A stretch of DNA of 64,000 nucleotides from Gambelia wislizenii (taxonomy: Eukaryota; Chordata; Lepidosauria; Squamata; Crotaphytidae), in contig JAUMIR010000001.1 in assembly GCA_030847615.1 (NCBI GenBank), positions 262,073,187 to 262,137,186 on the forward strand, read 5' to 3'. This document shows, one piece after another, positions 42,788-54,780 of the stretch. The position numbers and the translations under genes are program-made. The notes beneath the pieces were generated by a model, which searched no databases, was not told the DNA's origin, and saw only the letters and a program-made list of their open reading frames with translations. Position 1 is the first letter of the stretch, and every line of letters begins with the position of its first letter.

Positions 42788-43985
42788 GGGGACCATTTAC
42801 ATGGCAAAAAATAACTGGAAAGAAATTGGGTCGAACCCTATTGGTTCACACACTCATCAGAGCAGACACACACTATTCGGAAGGAGGGGTAGCAAAACAA
42901 CAACAACAAAAAAAACCCAAACAAACAAACAAACAAACAAAAAAACCAAAACAAAAAACAGTAAACCCGTGACTTTCCATCCGTGTATTTTCCATGGACT
43001 TTTTTGGAAATTCTGGGAAAACCCGTACTATTGGTTGTCTGAACAATCAGCAACCATCCCGGGAAATGGGCACACAGCAAGGCTGAATTTTGATTGGTTG
43101 GACTTTGGAGGGGGCAGGCTTGCAAGGGAAGCCTTGCAAGGGAAGCCTCGCAATTCTTGATCCACCATTTTTGAATGACCCTGCGCAGGGTCCTCTGCTG
43201 CCATCAAAACCCGGCTGGCAGAAGCTGCAGCCAGCTGAGAGCCAGGTGAGGGCCATTCCCTTGGTGAGAGAGGCCGTGGTATCCAGTGGAGAGCAGGGCA
43301 AGGGCTGAGTGGGCATGGCATCCCCCGTGCCGGGTGGAATGGGCTGCTGTGGCCTAGGAGCTTTTGACATTTGTGGAGGAAGTGCCCTAGGCCGTGGCTA
43401 CTCATCCTGCCTGGCACCCCAGCAGCTCCCACGGCAAAGGATGCTTCCTCTGTGACTGACACTCCTGGAGGAAGTGTCCCAGGCTGCGGCAACTTGTTCC
43501 GCAGCTCTCGCGGCCAAGGTCCCTTGGTGGAAGAAGCCTCCACAGCCGGTGGGGAGATGGGAGAAACGATGGGCTAGGGGAGGGGGGAAGTCTGGCTTGC
43601 TCAGCTTTCACCCACCTCACCGCTTGCTATGACAGCTTGTCACCATGGGAATGGTCCCTCAGTGGAAGAAGCCTCTGCAGCCGGTGGGGAACCAGGAGAA
43701 AGGGCCAGCTAGGGGAGGGGAGGGAGGTCTGGGGCACTTGGCCCTCACCTGGCTCTCAGCTGGCAGCAGTTGAGAGCCAGCTGGGCTTTGGAGGCAGCGG
43801 ATGACCCTACGTAGGGCATACAAAAAAATTCTTGGTGGATCAAGAATTGCAAAGCTTCCCTTGGAAGCCCGCCGCCTTCAAGGTCTGACCAATCATAATT
43901 CAGCTCTATGTGCCCCTTTCCCAGGATGGCAGTACGTGTAAACAACAAATCCAAAAAAAACGGAGACTTTTGCTACCTGTGACAA
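42788..43985. mobile_element. Foldback DNA element with GC-rich core
   Basis: Arms around 43040-43260 and 43735-43925 are inverted copies, with shared blocks ATTCTTGATCCACC, CTGAGAGCCAGGTGAGGGCC and a GAATT-TGATTGGT stretch. The left end GGGACCATTTACATGGC resembles the ends of the 49.2- and 56.6-kb elements and follows CAG; a clear right end is not visible. The core also has direct internal repeats (GAAGAAGCCTC, GCAGCCGGTGGGGA). A (CAAA)n run is at 42917-42942. Confidence 0.5.
42917..42942 (+). repeat. (CAAA)n microsatellite
   Basis: About six CAAA units in an A-rich stretch (42895-42960). Confidence 0.85.
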
Positions 43986-45148
43986 ATTGTGGGTACAGTG
44001 GGTAACAGATTCGAGTTCTCTATTTCTTGCTTCTTCCTGGAATAAAAATGGCTGTGTAGCTGGTCCCCCAAACTGCTCAACTAGATTCTGTTGCCTATCC
44101 AGCAGTTGATAGGTTGGGAAACAATGGCTGGCATCCTGTTCAGTATTTACAATGTTGTAAGCATGACTTATGGTATCATTGTTATTACAACTCACATTTA
44201 TGGGTGTTGCCTGATTGTAACAACCCAAAGTGCCCACCAAATCTTGCTTGCACCCCCACAACACAGCTATTTCTGAGGTGCTGGAGAGTGAGGCTGTGGG
44301 TAATGACATGTCCAGACCCCTCCCGGGTATGGGGTATGCTGAAACTGTCCAAACAATGTCTGGGCAACCAGCCACAGGCTGATTACTACACAGCTGATAG
44401 CAGAGGCACAGCATAGTCAAGCTAATTACAGGCAAAGGAATCAAGGCAGCATGAAGTCAGACACTTACTTTACTAGCAAGCAAAACACCAGCCCACAAGC
44501 AAAGTCCAATATACAAGGTCTAGGTCTGGCAAACACAGTCCAGGGCAGTCCAGCAGAATCCAGGTCAGGCAAAAAGAGTCCAGAGTAAACAAACATAGCC
44601 CAGGTCAAACACAGCAAGCAGGAAAACAACAGGTACTCAAGTTGGTCAGATTATCTCCAACAACCCCTGGAGGGCAGTGCTGTGTATTGATAGAGACTCA
44701 GCTAGCATAGCTGTTGCTTAACTAATTGCTGCTTCCTATAAATACGCTGAGACCACCTCAAGCCCTCTTTTTGTTGTCTCTGTGCTGTGAAGGTAGGTAT
44801 AAGCAAGTTGTCCTCTGTATCTGAAGGGGCAGGACCCTCTCCCAGAGCTGGTACTGCACTATTGTCTATGTCTGAGGCGTGTGGCTCTGGAACATTCTCC
44901 TGCTCTGGTTCAGCAGGTCCTCGCATGTCCACTGCTTCTGTCTCCGAGTCAGAATCCATTTCAAAGTTAAGGAAGTAGGGCATGACAGAAACAGACAAAT
45001 GTGACAGTACTCCAACAGGACCCTGCAGATTTCTCTTACAGCGGCCTGTGTCAGTACACCCCACAACTGATTTGAAGGTAGCATCAGAAGATGTCATAAC
45101 TACATCTTCATAGCTACATCTCACAATGCAGGATCTTGGCCAACACAT
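43986..45148. other. Unclassified stretch, possibly an old retroelement on the minus strand
   Basis: A minus-strand frame at 45148-44702 (148 codons) has an acidic, Glu/Asp/Pro-rich middle (DSDSETEAVD, EQENVPEPHASD) and a basic end. 44460-44620 is made of loose copies of a GTCCAGG-type unit. A second minus frame, 44444-43893, has no recognisable domain. I cannot assign function. Confidence 0.3.
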
Positions 45149-47140
45149 TCAATAAAAAGCAATGTGAAATAAGTTGAACATCTTCCTAACAGATGTCTAT
45201 AACCAGAAAAGGACTCTCTTCCCCACCCTACCACCTGCTGCTTTTTGAAGTAACCAAAGAGCTGCTCCAGAGCATTTCCCAATCCACAGATGAAATTGAT
45301 GCATGAGGGCCTGAAGGAATGGAAATGGCACCCAGCCAAATTCACCGGCAGAAGGCGTTCCATTGGGAGAATGGGAACATTCCATTCCACCAAGAAAGTT
45401 AAAGTATTCACATTTTTTTCTCATTCTCTACAAGAAAGGGTCTGTTGACGTGACTGAACATCTATGAGAGTTTGGATCCTTGATGATATTAATTTTTCCA
45501 CATTTTGTGAAAACTTCATTTGCACAAGAACATTATTTCACGCAAAAATATATCTTTTTTTAAAGTATTTGCCTAAAATACATTATATCTGGAGCAACAT
45601 TCACCCCCCCCCAGGGTCCCTGATTTTTTTTTAATGCACACAACTCTAATAATCTAGCCTGGTGAAGTTGTTCATTCTCATGCACAAGAATGATATACAC
45701 AAAGATATGCATCCCTAGTATCAGCCCAAGCAGTCTGAGCAATAAGCAACTTAAAGAGTTAACTATAATAGGTTTTTATTTTATTTTTCTTCTGCAGTGA
45801 TTTGTTTTCTGAAAATTTTTGTTGGAGTCAAATTTATTTTCTCTGTTAACCATATCCTGTCCACTCCCATTAATTTGCTTTGAGAACTAGGGGTGATACT
45901 CAGCCTTTTATCTGTTTGATTCCCATGTTCCCCTGCTTAACCACATCCTATCTTTTGCAGTCTGTAAGAAACACTCTCAACCTCTAATGGAGAAGTGCTG
46001 TTGTCTCCAAATCTTTCCTGCTTTGATGAAAGTGATCATCTTGGTAAGTTTCAACCTGAGAGGAAGTGATGCAACAAACCTGATTTGAACTGTGTTCTTC
46101 CTCTCCTCCAAATGTACATGGATGGAAATCTTTCATTTTTTGAAAGGTATGCTTCATTCCCCCAAATGTCCCCAGGGGGCTGCTTTGCCAACAATTGCCT
46201 TACAGTGAAAATCATAACTTCTTCCTTGGCAACTGAAACAGGTGCCAATAGCAGTATATATCTTCAAAGTGTGCTCATGGTGTTAGTTCTGTTCCTTTCA
46301 ACATGACATCTTATTGAGTGATGGGCCAGTGTTCCAACTTATTGCAAGACAAGTAGATGACACCCACACTTTATAGACACCATCCAGCAAATGTTAGTTG
46401 CAACTGAATCCCACTGAAATCAACCTCATATAAATTACTCACGTAAAGTCCTCTGTGATTCCTGTCAGTGGGACTAACTAGGGATGAAAACCATTGACTA
46501 TTGCATCCTCGCATGTGAGTACAAATGATTTCCATAGTTAACTCCCCACTGCGGGACAAAATGAATATTTCTGAAGTTTTCAGCTGGAATTCACAAGCAC
46601 GAAAGTATTGTGGTGGTTTATTCTTTGCAGAAATAAAAAAGCAGGGTGGTTGTTTTTACAGAAATAAATATCTCCCCCCACACACACACAAAAGTTTCTG
46701 GAAATACTTGGGAGGGGGTTTGTGCACATTTTTTGTGCAAAGTATGGTTGTTGTTTTTTACATGTGCCCCCACATGTGTCTCTTGGATAATTGTTATTGC
46801 TCAAGAAATGTGAGGATTTTGGACACCCCCCCCATTTTTGCATAAAATTATTTCCCCAAGCACATTGGAAGATGTGAAAAGTGGGCAAAAACTGCCAAAT
46901 TCTAACCTCTGTGTTATTTTTCCTAACTAGGGATCCTGAGTGTCAGGAAACCATTTTTTTCATCTGGGAAAAGAATAATAACAAACATTCTTTGCTTCCT
47001 ACTCTTGACTAATGTGTGGACTGTGGCTATTATGTTTGTTACAGGAAGCACCAGAGAACATGTAATGATCACTTGCCATAAAAGTGCAGGGATAGATGAG
47101 AATTGGGTTTCTTTTTTGTATAAATGTATTTAAGATATAT
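45149..47140. other. Unassigned AT-rich DNA, no gene seen
   Basis: 46570-46890 has TTTGTGCACATTTTTTGTGC-like sequence faintly related to the palindrome-unit repeats. Otherwise nothing. Confidence 0.4.
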
Positions 47141-47291
47141 CAGGGGTGAGCAGTAGTGCTGTTCAGATGCTTTTGGACAGCAACTCCCAGAATTCTTCAC
47201 TAATGGTTGCACTAGCTACAGCTATTGGGCAGGTCTATTGGGAGCTGTAGGTCAAAAAACATTGGAAGCCACAGTTATGCACCAGCCCCTG
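47141..47291. mobile_element. hAT-like MITE
   Basis: Ends CAGGGGTGAGCAGTAG and, on the complement, CAGGGGCTGGTGCATAAC. The inner TTTGGACAGCAACTCCCAGA is paired imperfectly with TTGGGAGCTGTAGGTCAAAA, a common vertebrate hAT MITE plan. The flanks share ATAT. Confidence 0.65.
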
Positions 47292-48440
47292 ATATGTGGG
47301 ATGCAAAGAATGTGGGTTTAAAAAAAAAAGCATGCATGTGAAAGAAACAAAAATACAACAGATTAGCCCAATCAGGGGGCTTTAAGTGGTCAAAAATTAA
47401 GCCTGGGTTTGAATCCTTGAGTATTTGACCATACTAGGATTAAATTGGGGTTGCTATGTTTCCTTTCCAAATGGCCCGTCATCTTTAACAGGTACATAAC
47501 ATGCAGGTACAACATCACCCACTTCTTACTGGGAATAGCGTCACACATTGAATTTAGTTTAAGCAAATGAGTGACTTTCATTTTGGTTCATTCTTAAAGA
47601 AAAATTAACATTTATTTATTAATTTATTTATTTGGTATTAGGGACAGAAATAATTTGAGATACTATTTTTTTTTTTAAAAAAAAACCTGAATCCAGGAGA
47701 AAACAAAACTGACAGATTTTAATCATATCTAATCAAACATGGCACCCCCTTGGTTTGGTTACCACTGCTCATCACATCTCCACATTTAAGGGTGGTGAAG
47801 TTCAGTCAGCAGGTACCTTTAACTGATCTTGTGAGATAATTATTATGAGGATGCAAAGAGGTTTTCTCCTGTTTCAAGGTAGATCCAGTAGGTGGGTCTA
47901 CAAGTTCAGAGTCAATGCCAGGAAAGCTACCCACAGCCAGACAGGTCAAGGAGAGTCCAGAAACAGAGTCCAGAAACAGAGGCAGGATCAATATATGTAA
48001 GCCTACCAGGGAATCAAGTAAGGCAAGTGAAGAGGATCTGAAGCCAAATAATAATCCAGGGTTCACTTAATCTGGTCCAGAACAGCCAGCAGGCAGGGAT
48101 ATTCCAAGAGGCAAAGTCAAATACGTTCTAAGGTCATTTCCAACAAGGCTCATAGGCTATAATGAATACAGCACCAGCAAGTGTAATATGATATACATTA
48201 TTCCTAGCCACTTAACTGAGCCAGTTCTGGGGCTTTAATGGAGCACATCCAGAACTCAGGTACAGATATATCTACATTAAATCTCCCTGGGAGTATGGCT
48301 CTAGACTTGAGCGGAGACCTCTTTCTCCCCAGGAGTCTCTGCTGATAAGATCTTCTATGTAGCCAAGCATTCCTTCTGGCAACCTATGCCTTATTATAGA
48401 GCTGGATCTGTAGACTTCAGGTCACCCTGTCTATATTATT
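47292..48440. other. Unassigned DNA
   Basis: 47850-48060 has repeated AGAGTCCAGAAACAG units, comparable with 44460-44620. No gene. Confidence 0.4.
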
Positions 48441-50511
48441 AGCATGCCCTTCTACCCCTCCCTATATTATCTCATAATTGGAAATATTGGACACTTCAAA
48501 GCAGTCAGGTTGACCAAGGTGATCCAAAAAGAAGTCAGATGGAGGTCACAAGGACCTGGGAAAGTGTCTTTAAAATATATTTACCAAGCAAGCCCAAACT
48601 AGGATTGTGCAGAAGCCCCTTGGTAAACAAAGTCATTATGGAGGTATGTGCTAATTCCTTCTTGGGCACCTCAGCAATGAGTTATGCAACCTAAATAATC
48701 AAGTGACCTTTCCAACCCAAACCCAAGGAAATGTCCCCTCAGAATCCTCTCCTGTCCTGCAGTACAAGGTTGTTGTAAACCCATCAGTTCCTATCTCCCA
48801 GTCATTAACAGCAATCAGTTAAGTTTTGGTTTCCTTTGTTTACTTACTAGATGGGGGAAAACCCATCTAGGCTTTGTCTAGAGTACCCCTTCAGGATATG
48901 AGCAGGGTATAATTATTAGTTAGTTACTTCTCCAAAAACAGGAAGGTGTGACACTGTGGATGAGACTGGCCACTCTCGTTCCCAGTGTGTCCACATATCA
49001 GAACTTCCAGTGACACTCTCAGACTTCTGTCTGAGTACTTTGAAACTTCACTCTTCAAGACTGATATCCATCGCCCTTTTTCCTGAATCTTTCTCTCTAT
49101 CCAACCTTTCTGCCTTACTCTTTGATAGCCTTGTTTGGTTCTTGTGAACATGTGTTGTGTGTGTAGATGCTTTTTGTGTTATTTCCAATAAAAACATTTT
49201 ATTTCACTTTAAGCTGGGTACCAGTTACACAGCAATTTTTGTTGCGGGCGTAATGGGACTTCCTGATCCCGTATTCATCACGCGCTGTTTAAATGATTTT
49301 TGTCCCTCTTAAGGAAATTCTGGAATATCCTGGGATTCATATTTATATGGCATCAAGTTCCATTTTTAAAAATTATCCCATAATCTTATATCCCGGGTTT
49401 TTATTATCTACACATCTTTATGGTCCCAGGATTTTTTTTTATTTTTATTTTTTGCTGTCAATCAAGGATGTGATTACTCATTTTTTCACAACCTCAGTGA
49501 CGTACTTCCTTTAGAGTTCTGTGCCACGAACGATGCTATTGGCTGGTTCAAATGTTTGTTCAGGCTTCTGGTTGGGAATGAGGGGGTTAATGAGTGTTGC
49601 ATTTGGGATGAGGTGCTGAGGGGATCGGGGAAGGAATCTGGGGAAGGAAGGAGCCCATGCATGCACACACAAGCCCAAGCCAGTACAAGCCGAGTGCAGG
49701 GGGCCAGAGGCTTGCGATTGCCCTGTCTCTTTAAAATCTTAACCCTTTAAGCAGAGGCAGCTGTGGAGTGAACGTTTCAAGCCAGTGACACACAAGGCAT
49801 TTTGAAAGGCCCAGACACTGGCATTTTTTACTGTGCCTTGTGGTGGTGGGGATGAATGAATGTGTGATCATCCACTCAGATGCTGATATTTTTTACTTCG
49901 CCTTGGGGGAGTGGGGTGATGAATGTTTGATTATCCGTTCAGACCCAGGGAGGTGATCAAGGCAGGGGATGAATGGGTGACCCTCCACCCACGATCTCTT
50001 TGTAACATGCAGGAGAGGAAAGGGTTAAAGCTGAAGGGCTTGCAGTGTAGAAATCCATTTAACAGGGTGATTTAGTACATGCACACACACACAAACCTTC
50101 GTGCAGCTGGAAGGGATGCCTTGGTTTTCAGTTGGTGAGGCTGAATCTGTTGAACAGGTGATTGGCCCCTCCTTTTCTGGTCGCTGATTTCTGAGCCCAC
50201 CCTTGGTCATCATTTCCGGTCACCGAGATAGCTTGTCCCGGGCTGTTTACATTTCCAATTTTCCAAATCCTCCCGTGACTTTTTTAAAAACCGGCACAAA
50301 CTGCGGGACTGGAAGTCACACAGGTTGTGGGATAAAAGGTGGCCCCCCTTCCAAAAATCACATGCCCAACCCGATGTACGTGTAAACAACCAGGGTTCGA
50401 CACAACTTCTTCCCACTACATTTTCATCATGTAAACGGCACCCTGGAGTTCTCTGCAGTTAGTACTGGTATGCATAGGTGAGAAGGTCCCCACAGTTACC
50501 CTCATCTCAAA
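48441..50511 (+). mobile_element. LTR-like unit, copy 1, split by a DNA transposon
   Basis: 48441-49213 and 50446-50511 together match 55491-56306 in order. Shared anchors: ACCCCTCC near the start, CCCCTTCAGGATATGAG against CCCCTCCAGGGTATGAA, GACACTCTCAGACTTCTGTCTG, TATCCAACC, AATAAAA then CTTTAA, and CAGTTAGTACTG after the interruption. A TATAA-like box (48906) and a polyA signal (49189) fit an LTR. No retroviral gene is recognised nearby. Confidence 0.6.
49217..50442. mobile_element. PIF/Harbinger-like DNA transposon inserted in the LTR-like unit
   Basis: The left end GGTACCAGTTACACAG and right end (complement) GGTGCCGTTTACATG form imperfect inverted termini, flanked by CTG at 49214-49216 and 50443-50445. 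The uninterrupted LTR-like copy at 56.2 kb reads across this point, confirming an insertion. 1.23 kb, no transposase. Related ends occur at 42788 and 56631/57539. Confidence 0.65.
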
Positions 50512-51935
50512 AGCATACTGTCTGAGCTAATAATTCCCCCATCTACATGTTAATACTAGTAATACTAATACTACTACTAATAATATAGATGTTTGATATC
50601 ACAGATGGGTCTTAAAGCACCCCCACCCCTGAAGGTTGTGGGTCAACAGAGGCAGCTGGTTCCTCACCATCCCTGGACCTGGGACAGGAGGAGGTTGTCT
50701 CTCATCCTCCCAAGGAGGAGGCTTCTGACAATGGTATGACAAGTTCTAGCTGTCTGGGCAGGGAGAGAGACTTCAGTTGTGTACATACACAATTCACACT
50801 TGCCACCTAAAGTGTAAAGTTAATTTGAAGGTAGGGAACCTGAACCTAATAGAGTTGTTTGGAAAATATATGTTGCTCACTAAGATGTTCGCACTACCTG
50901 GGTAGAAGAGGGAAGTTGACCAAGTACCTTTCTGAGCTAGTGACTTGCTAAAGATGTCATCTGGGAAAGTAACATTAGTTGGCTAAATCTTTTGCTATCC
51001 AATGTTGCATAAAGCAGTGAAGTTCCCTTGCAATCTCATAGTTACATAGATCAAATTAGGCTTAGAAAACTATTTTTAAAGAAAAATATCAATGGACCCA
51101 TCCTTCTAATTCATAACCTCTTTAGTCTCCTCTGAACATCACCTCATTTGGATCTATGAACAGTTGTAGTATACAATGGTTGGTAGCCCATCATCTGAAA
51201 ATCTCTCTTTTCCTTTCTGCCTTTGCTAGCATGATGTAGATTGATTTGCACGGGTACTTTGGCCAGTCCCTTGTTGCCCATTTGCCTGTTGACAGATTTT
51301 ATGAAGGACACTAAGTGCACAGTTGCCAGCCTCTTTTATGAGTTCATCTGTAATGCTGCACCATGTGTGTCTTTCCCGTTGTGAGCTTGTTTACTGCAGC
51401 TTCAAATTCTGCCAGAAAAAAGGTGAAGGTTATTTTATGGTTGTGCAGATGATTGCCTCACACTTGGTACTGTCTATAATGTCCCTTGATCCCCCTTATA
51501 GCTTTCTGAAATATACTTTTCCTGTGGTTCTTGATGTCTTCCTGTGCTGTTAGCACTTTGCCATCTGCTCCTTTCCCTCCCTTATTTTTTTTTAAGCTTC
51601 TGCAGTGGAGAATGATATTTTCTGTTGAGTCTTGCTCAAACCTTTTGTATTCAAATCCTTTCTCTGCTGTTACTGTGTGTATGCATGTGTGTGCCCAATA
51701 ATCTTCTAAGGAAAATAACCAGGTCTATGAAACAGGAGTTTAGGTCAAGTCAAAAAGCAACCCATTAAAAACACAGCTGGCAAGTTTGTGTGTTGGATAA
51801 GGCAGCATAACATGGATTACACTTCCATAATTTCAATATATTAAGAAAGAATGTTGGCCTAATGGTGGCTTGTGGGCTAAGCAGAGGATAGATTCACCTT
51901 TGGTGTGGAAACAGGGAGGGGCAAATGAAGGTTTG
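50512..51935. other. Unassigned DNA, no gene seen
   Basis: Short (TAA)-like and TACTAATA runs at 50553-50585. No coding or retroviral motif, though this lies between the two LTR-like units. Confidence 0.45.
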
Positions 51936-52125
51936 TTGTTGTGTGCCTTCAAATCATTCTTGACTTACAACAACCCTAAGGCAAACCTATCACATGGTTT
52001 TCTTATTGCTGAGTGTGTGTGACCTTCTCAAGGTCACCCAGCAGGTTTTCATGGCTGAGCAGGGATTCAAACCATGGTCTCCAGAGTTGTAGTCCAACAC
52101 TCAAACCACTATGCCATGCTGGTAC
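51936..52125 (-). mobile_element. Sauria-type SINE, minus strand
   Basis: GTTGTTGTGTGCCTTCAAATC at the left, then CTCAAGGTCACCCAGC, the B-box complement GGGATTCAAACCATGG, and CCACTATGCCATGCTGG at the right. Same family as 33633 and 37999. Confidence 0.82.
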
Positions 52126-52236
52126 TGCCTCCCAAATAAAAATTGTGCTCCTACCATGAATCCTCAAATTTCTAACATTTCAATAACGTAAAATGTCAGC
52201 TGAGCATTTAGGCACCAAAATAAAAGGATATAGTAT

Positions 52237-52610
52237 AATCCTGCAAAACCCCAACACTGACACTTCATGAACTTACTAAAACATTGTATGAGTACAAAGA
52301 AGCTTTTCCAATTATGTACACTTTGTATGCTGCAGGACTCCCTTTTGTTACATCTACAGCTGTGTGTGAAAATTCATTGGCTACTTTGACACATGTGCTG
52401 ACACTATACAGGTGTTCACTGCTTCATCAAAGAGAAGCAGATTTAGTCATCCTGGCTTTTGAAACTAACACACTGTATTTGAGGGAATTTAAAGTGGATA
52501 GTTTCTCTGCAACTTTGCAAAGAAATCACAGTGCATTAGACTTTATTAACAGTTCAAATCATTATAGTATGATAATAACACAATATGCAATTTCTAGTCA
52601 CTGTTTTTAG
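52237..52610 (+). pseudogene. hAT transposase C-terminal (dimerisation) domain remnant
   Basis: The open frame after the stop near 52234 includes LHELTKTLYEYKEAFPIMYT, then LPFVTSTAVCENSLATL, then YRCSLLHQREADLVILAFET. The order (aromatic/leucine helix, TSTAxCENS block, then a basic loop followed by L-L-H-Q-R and a leucine-rich helix) matches the hATC dimerisation domain of hAT transposases and domesticated relatives such as ZMYM-type proteins. About 110 residues remain, with no upstream DDE or zinc-finger part, so it is a fragment. It lacks the usual W near the end of hATC. It has no stop over the matching part. Neighbours are SINE and BovB pieces; nothing suggests a host gene. Confidence 0.5.
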
Positions 52611-52910
52611 TTTATACAATAATTTTGCATGATATTAATATTATATTTTGTATTGATTTTCTTTTTTGGAAACTTCATAACTTCCACAGTTCCAATTTCT
52701 AATTAAAATGCCTTAATTGAGAGTTATTTTTGTCATTACCTATGAAAACCTTTTCCTCACAAAGCCACCAAAAACTCCCTCCTCTTTGGCTTTGTCCCTC
52801 AAAATCCTCTCACACTTGGCTTACATGCCACCTGTTCCTCTTTATCAAGATCCCCCTTTATCTTGATACACCCCCAAGATCCTCTCACACTTGGCTTACA
52901 CACCACCTGT

Positions 52911-53046
52911 CTTTGTTGTTGTGGGTAACTGCCATCAAGTCAACTTCGACTTATGGCAACCCCATAAATGAGATACCTGCAAGTCACTCTGTCATCAGCA
53001 ACCCTCCTCAGGTCTCACAGACTCAGGGCCATGGCTTCTTTAAGCC
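52911..53046 (-). mobile_element. BovB/RTE-like 3' fragment
   Basis: TTGTTGTGGGTAACTGCC, then AAGTCAACTTCGACTTATGG and ACCCCATAAATGAG resemble the complement of a BovB-type LINE 3' end. The Sauria SINE tail shares part of it. Confidence 0.5.
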
Positions 53047-53192
53047 TGCAAAGAAGTGGAGAATGAGGTTGAGAAGAAAGCATAGGTTTTTTTAAAAGGA
53101 AGAGAAGTCAAGTTTCAGCTGTAACATGACAGCAGTACATGGTGTTATTTATTTATCACAGCTGGAATTCATTACTGCAGTTATGAATGTGT

Positions 53193-54010
53193 TTGATGAC
53201 CAACCCTGAAATAATGAGACCAGACACAGAAAATTGGGTTAAATAAGGGCCACTTTATTTGACCTAAACGTATTTAAATGCAACAAACTGAGGATAAGCA
53301 AAAGAGGGAGAGCAACCTGGTGTGGGTCCAGCTAGTGGCCAGGTGTCATCCCCATGACTACCTCCTCTGTCTTCCCTTGAGCAAAACACCTGACCCCAAG
53401 GGCAATCCCAAATTAATGGGGTTGCTCCCTGGACTGCCTTTTTCTGGAAGGCCAACCCAGGTGCCCCCTCTCAAGCTCCACAACTTTATAAGGGAGAGCA
53501 AAGTCCCAGGCCAGCCCCAAGGGCAGACTCCTTCTCCACCTCCAACTTTCATGAACCTGTGGAGGCAGTTCCAGAGCCCAATCCTTCACCAAAAGGGTGC
53601 CAAGGTGTACACCGGACTATAAAATTCTCCCCCTGTTCTCCCCCTCCCAAAATACCAGCCTATTTACTGACCCAATCCAAGCCAAATAATCCCTCACCCA
53701 CAGCTATACTGTGGGGGTTGGCAAAACAAACCCTGTAAAAAGGGGAAAAAATTCCTACCCTGCCCCTGAAATGACCAGATATAATCACACTACTCTGAGG
53801 GTGGGTGGGCAGGTTGCAAGGAGAGAGAGAAAGAGGGATGGGAGGGGACGGCTGAGGCACAAAAGACCTCTGACTCCACTCTGCCTATGTGATGGGCTTG
53901 GTGCAAAAGCGCCAAGCACAAAGCACTCTGGCCTCTTTTTGGGGAGGCCATCATACTGCCCCTTTCTGCATCACCCTTCAGCAGAGTGGGTATGGGGACA
54001 CAAACCTAGA
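53193..54010 (-). mobile_element. LTR-like retroelement remnant, copy 2
   Basis: Opposite-strand relative of 20590-22195. Read on the minus strand it has the same end (GGGTTGGTCATCAAAC), an AATAAAGTGG block (complement at 53249-53258), GGTTGGCCTTCCAG, CTCTGGAACTGCCTCC and TTTTGGTGAAGGATTG. It is shorter than copy 1, lacking its middle part (21.1-21.65 kb). Confidence 0.5.
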
Positions 54011-54780
54011 GTCCATAACTGGTTTGTATTCAAGATCCCTACCTATTCAGTAGTGTAGGGAATATGTAGGGATTGTAAAAGTCCCCCAGTCCTGCCTTAC
54101 CATGTATCTGTCACTGCAAGTAATGGGGGGGGGGTGTTGGTTTTCCTGTCAATTTGGATGCAGCTGACTCACATTTCCAGCACCGATCCAGCAAGTGATC
54201 TCTGGTGCAAGGAAGAATTGTGACAGGGATCCTGCTTCTGACTATCATCAGATCACTTGCAGGAGGGAGGATCCCTGCAGTGGCTGATGCCCAGAAAATC
54301 AAGACTGGGGGATAGGTATCTGATCTAGAATGGCAGCCAATATGTGTATTTTGCCCATCCTTGAAGGGCCAGTATAGCTGAGATGTTGGCCTCCCATCAC
54401 TTTTTGCATTAGGTCTGGATAAGAGATGGCGGCTGGCCCAACATCACCTACTGAGTCTTCAAAATGATGTGTACAAAATGAACCTAGGCCTCCCATTTTC
54501 AAGGCCTATGGTAATGCTGTCTGAGGTTTATGGAAGTTGCAGTCAAACATATCTGAAGGGAGAAGTTGCAAGTAACATAGTTACCTGTAACGACTTGAGG
54601 GTATTAGGATAAGGAAGGCATAATAATATTATATTTCAGTGCAATATAATAAGTGGAAACAAAGTTAAGTGATTTAAAAAAAAAAAACTCCAGGGTTGTC
54701 CAAATTGTGAATATAATCCTAATAGAATTTGCATAGAAGGTGATCTTCCTATACAGACATTCACATCAAGATGTCTTATT
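54011..54780. other. Unassigned DNA
   Basis: No gene. G-run at 54125-54134. Confidence 0.45.

Noticed and set aside
43028..43543. 171-codon minus-strand frame in the GC-rich foldback
   Set aside because: Lies in inverted-repeat DNA with overlapping frames on both strands; low-complexity Pro/Ser/Ala content and no known domain.
43893..44444. 183-codon minus-strand frame as an envelope-like or receptor gene
   Set aside because: Some Cys and N-x-S/T positions, but no signal peptide, membrane segment or family motif; probably chance.
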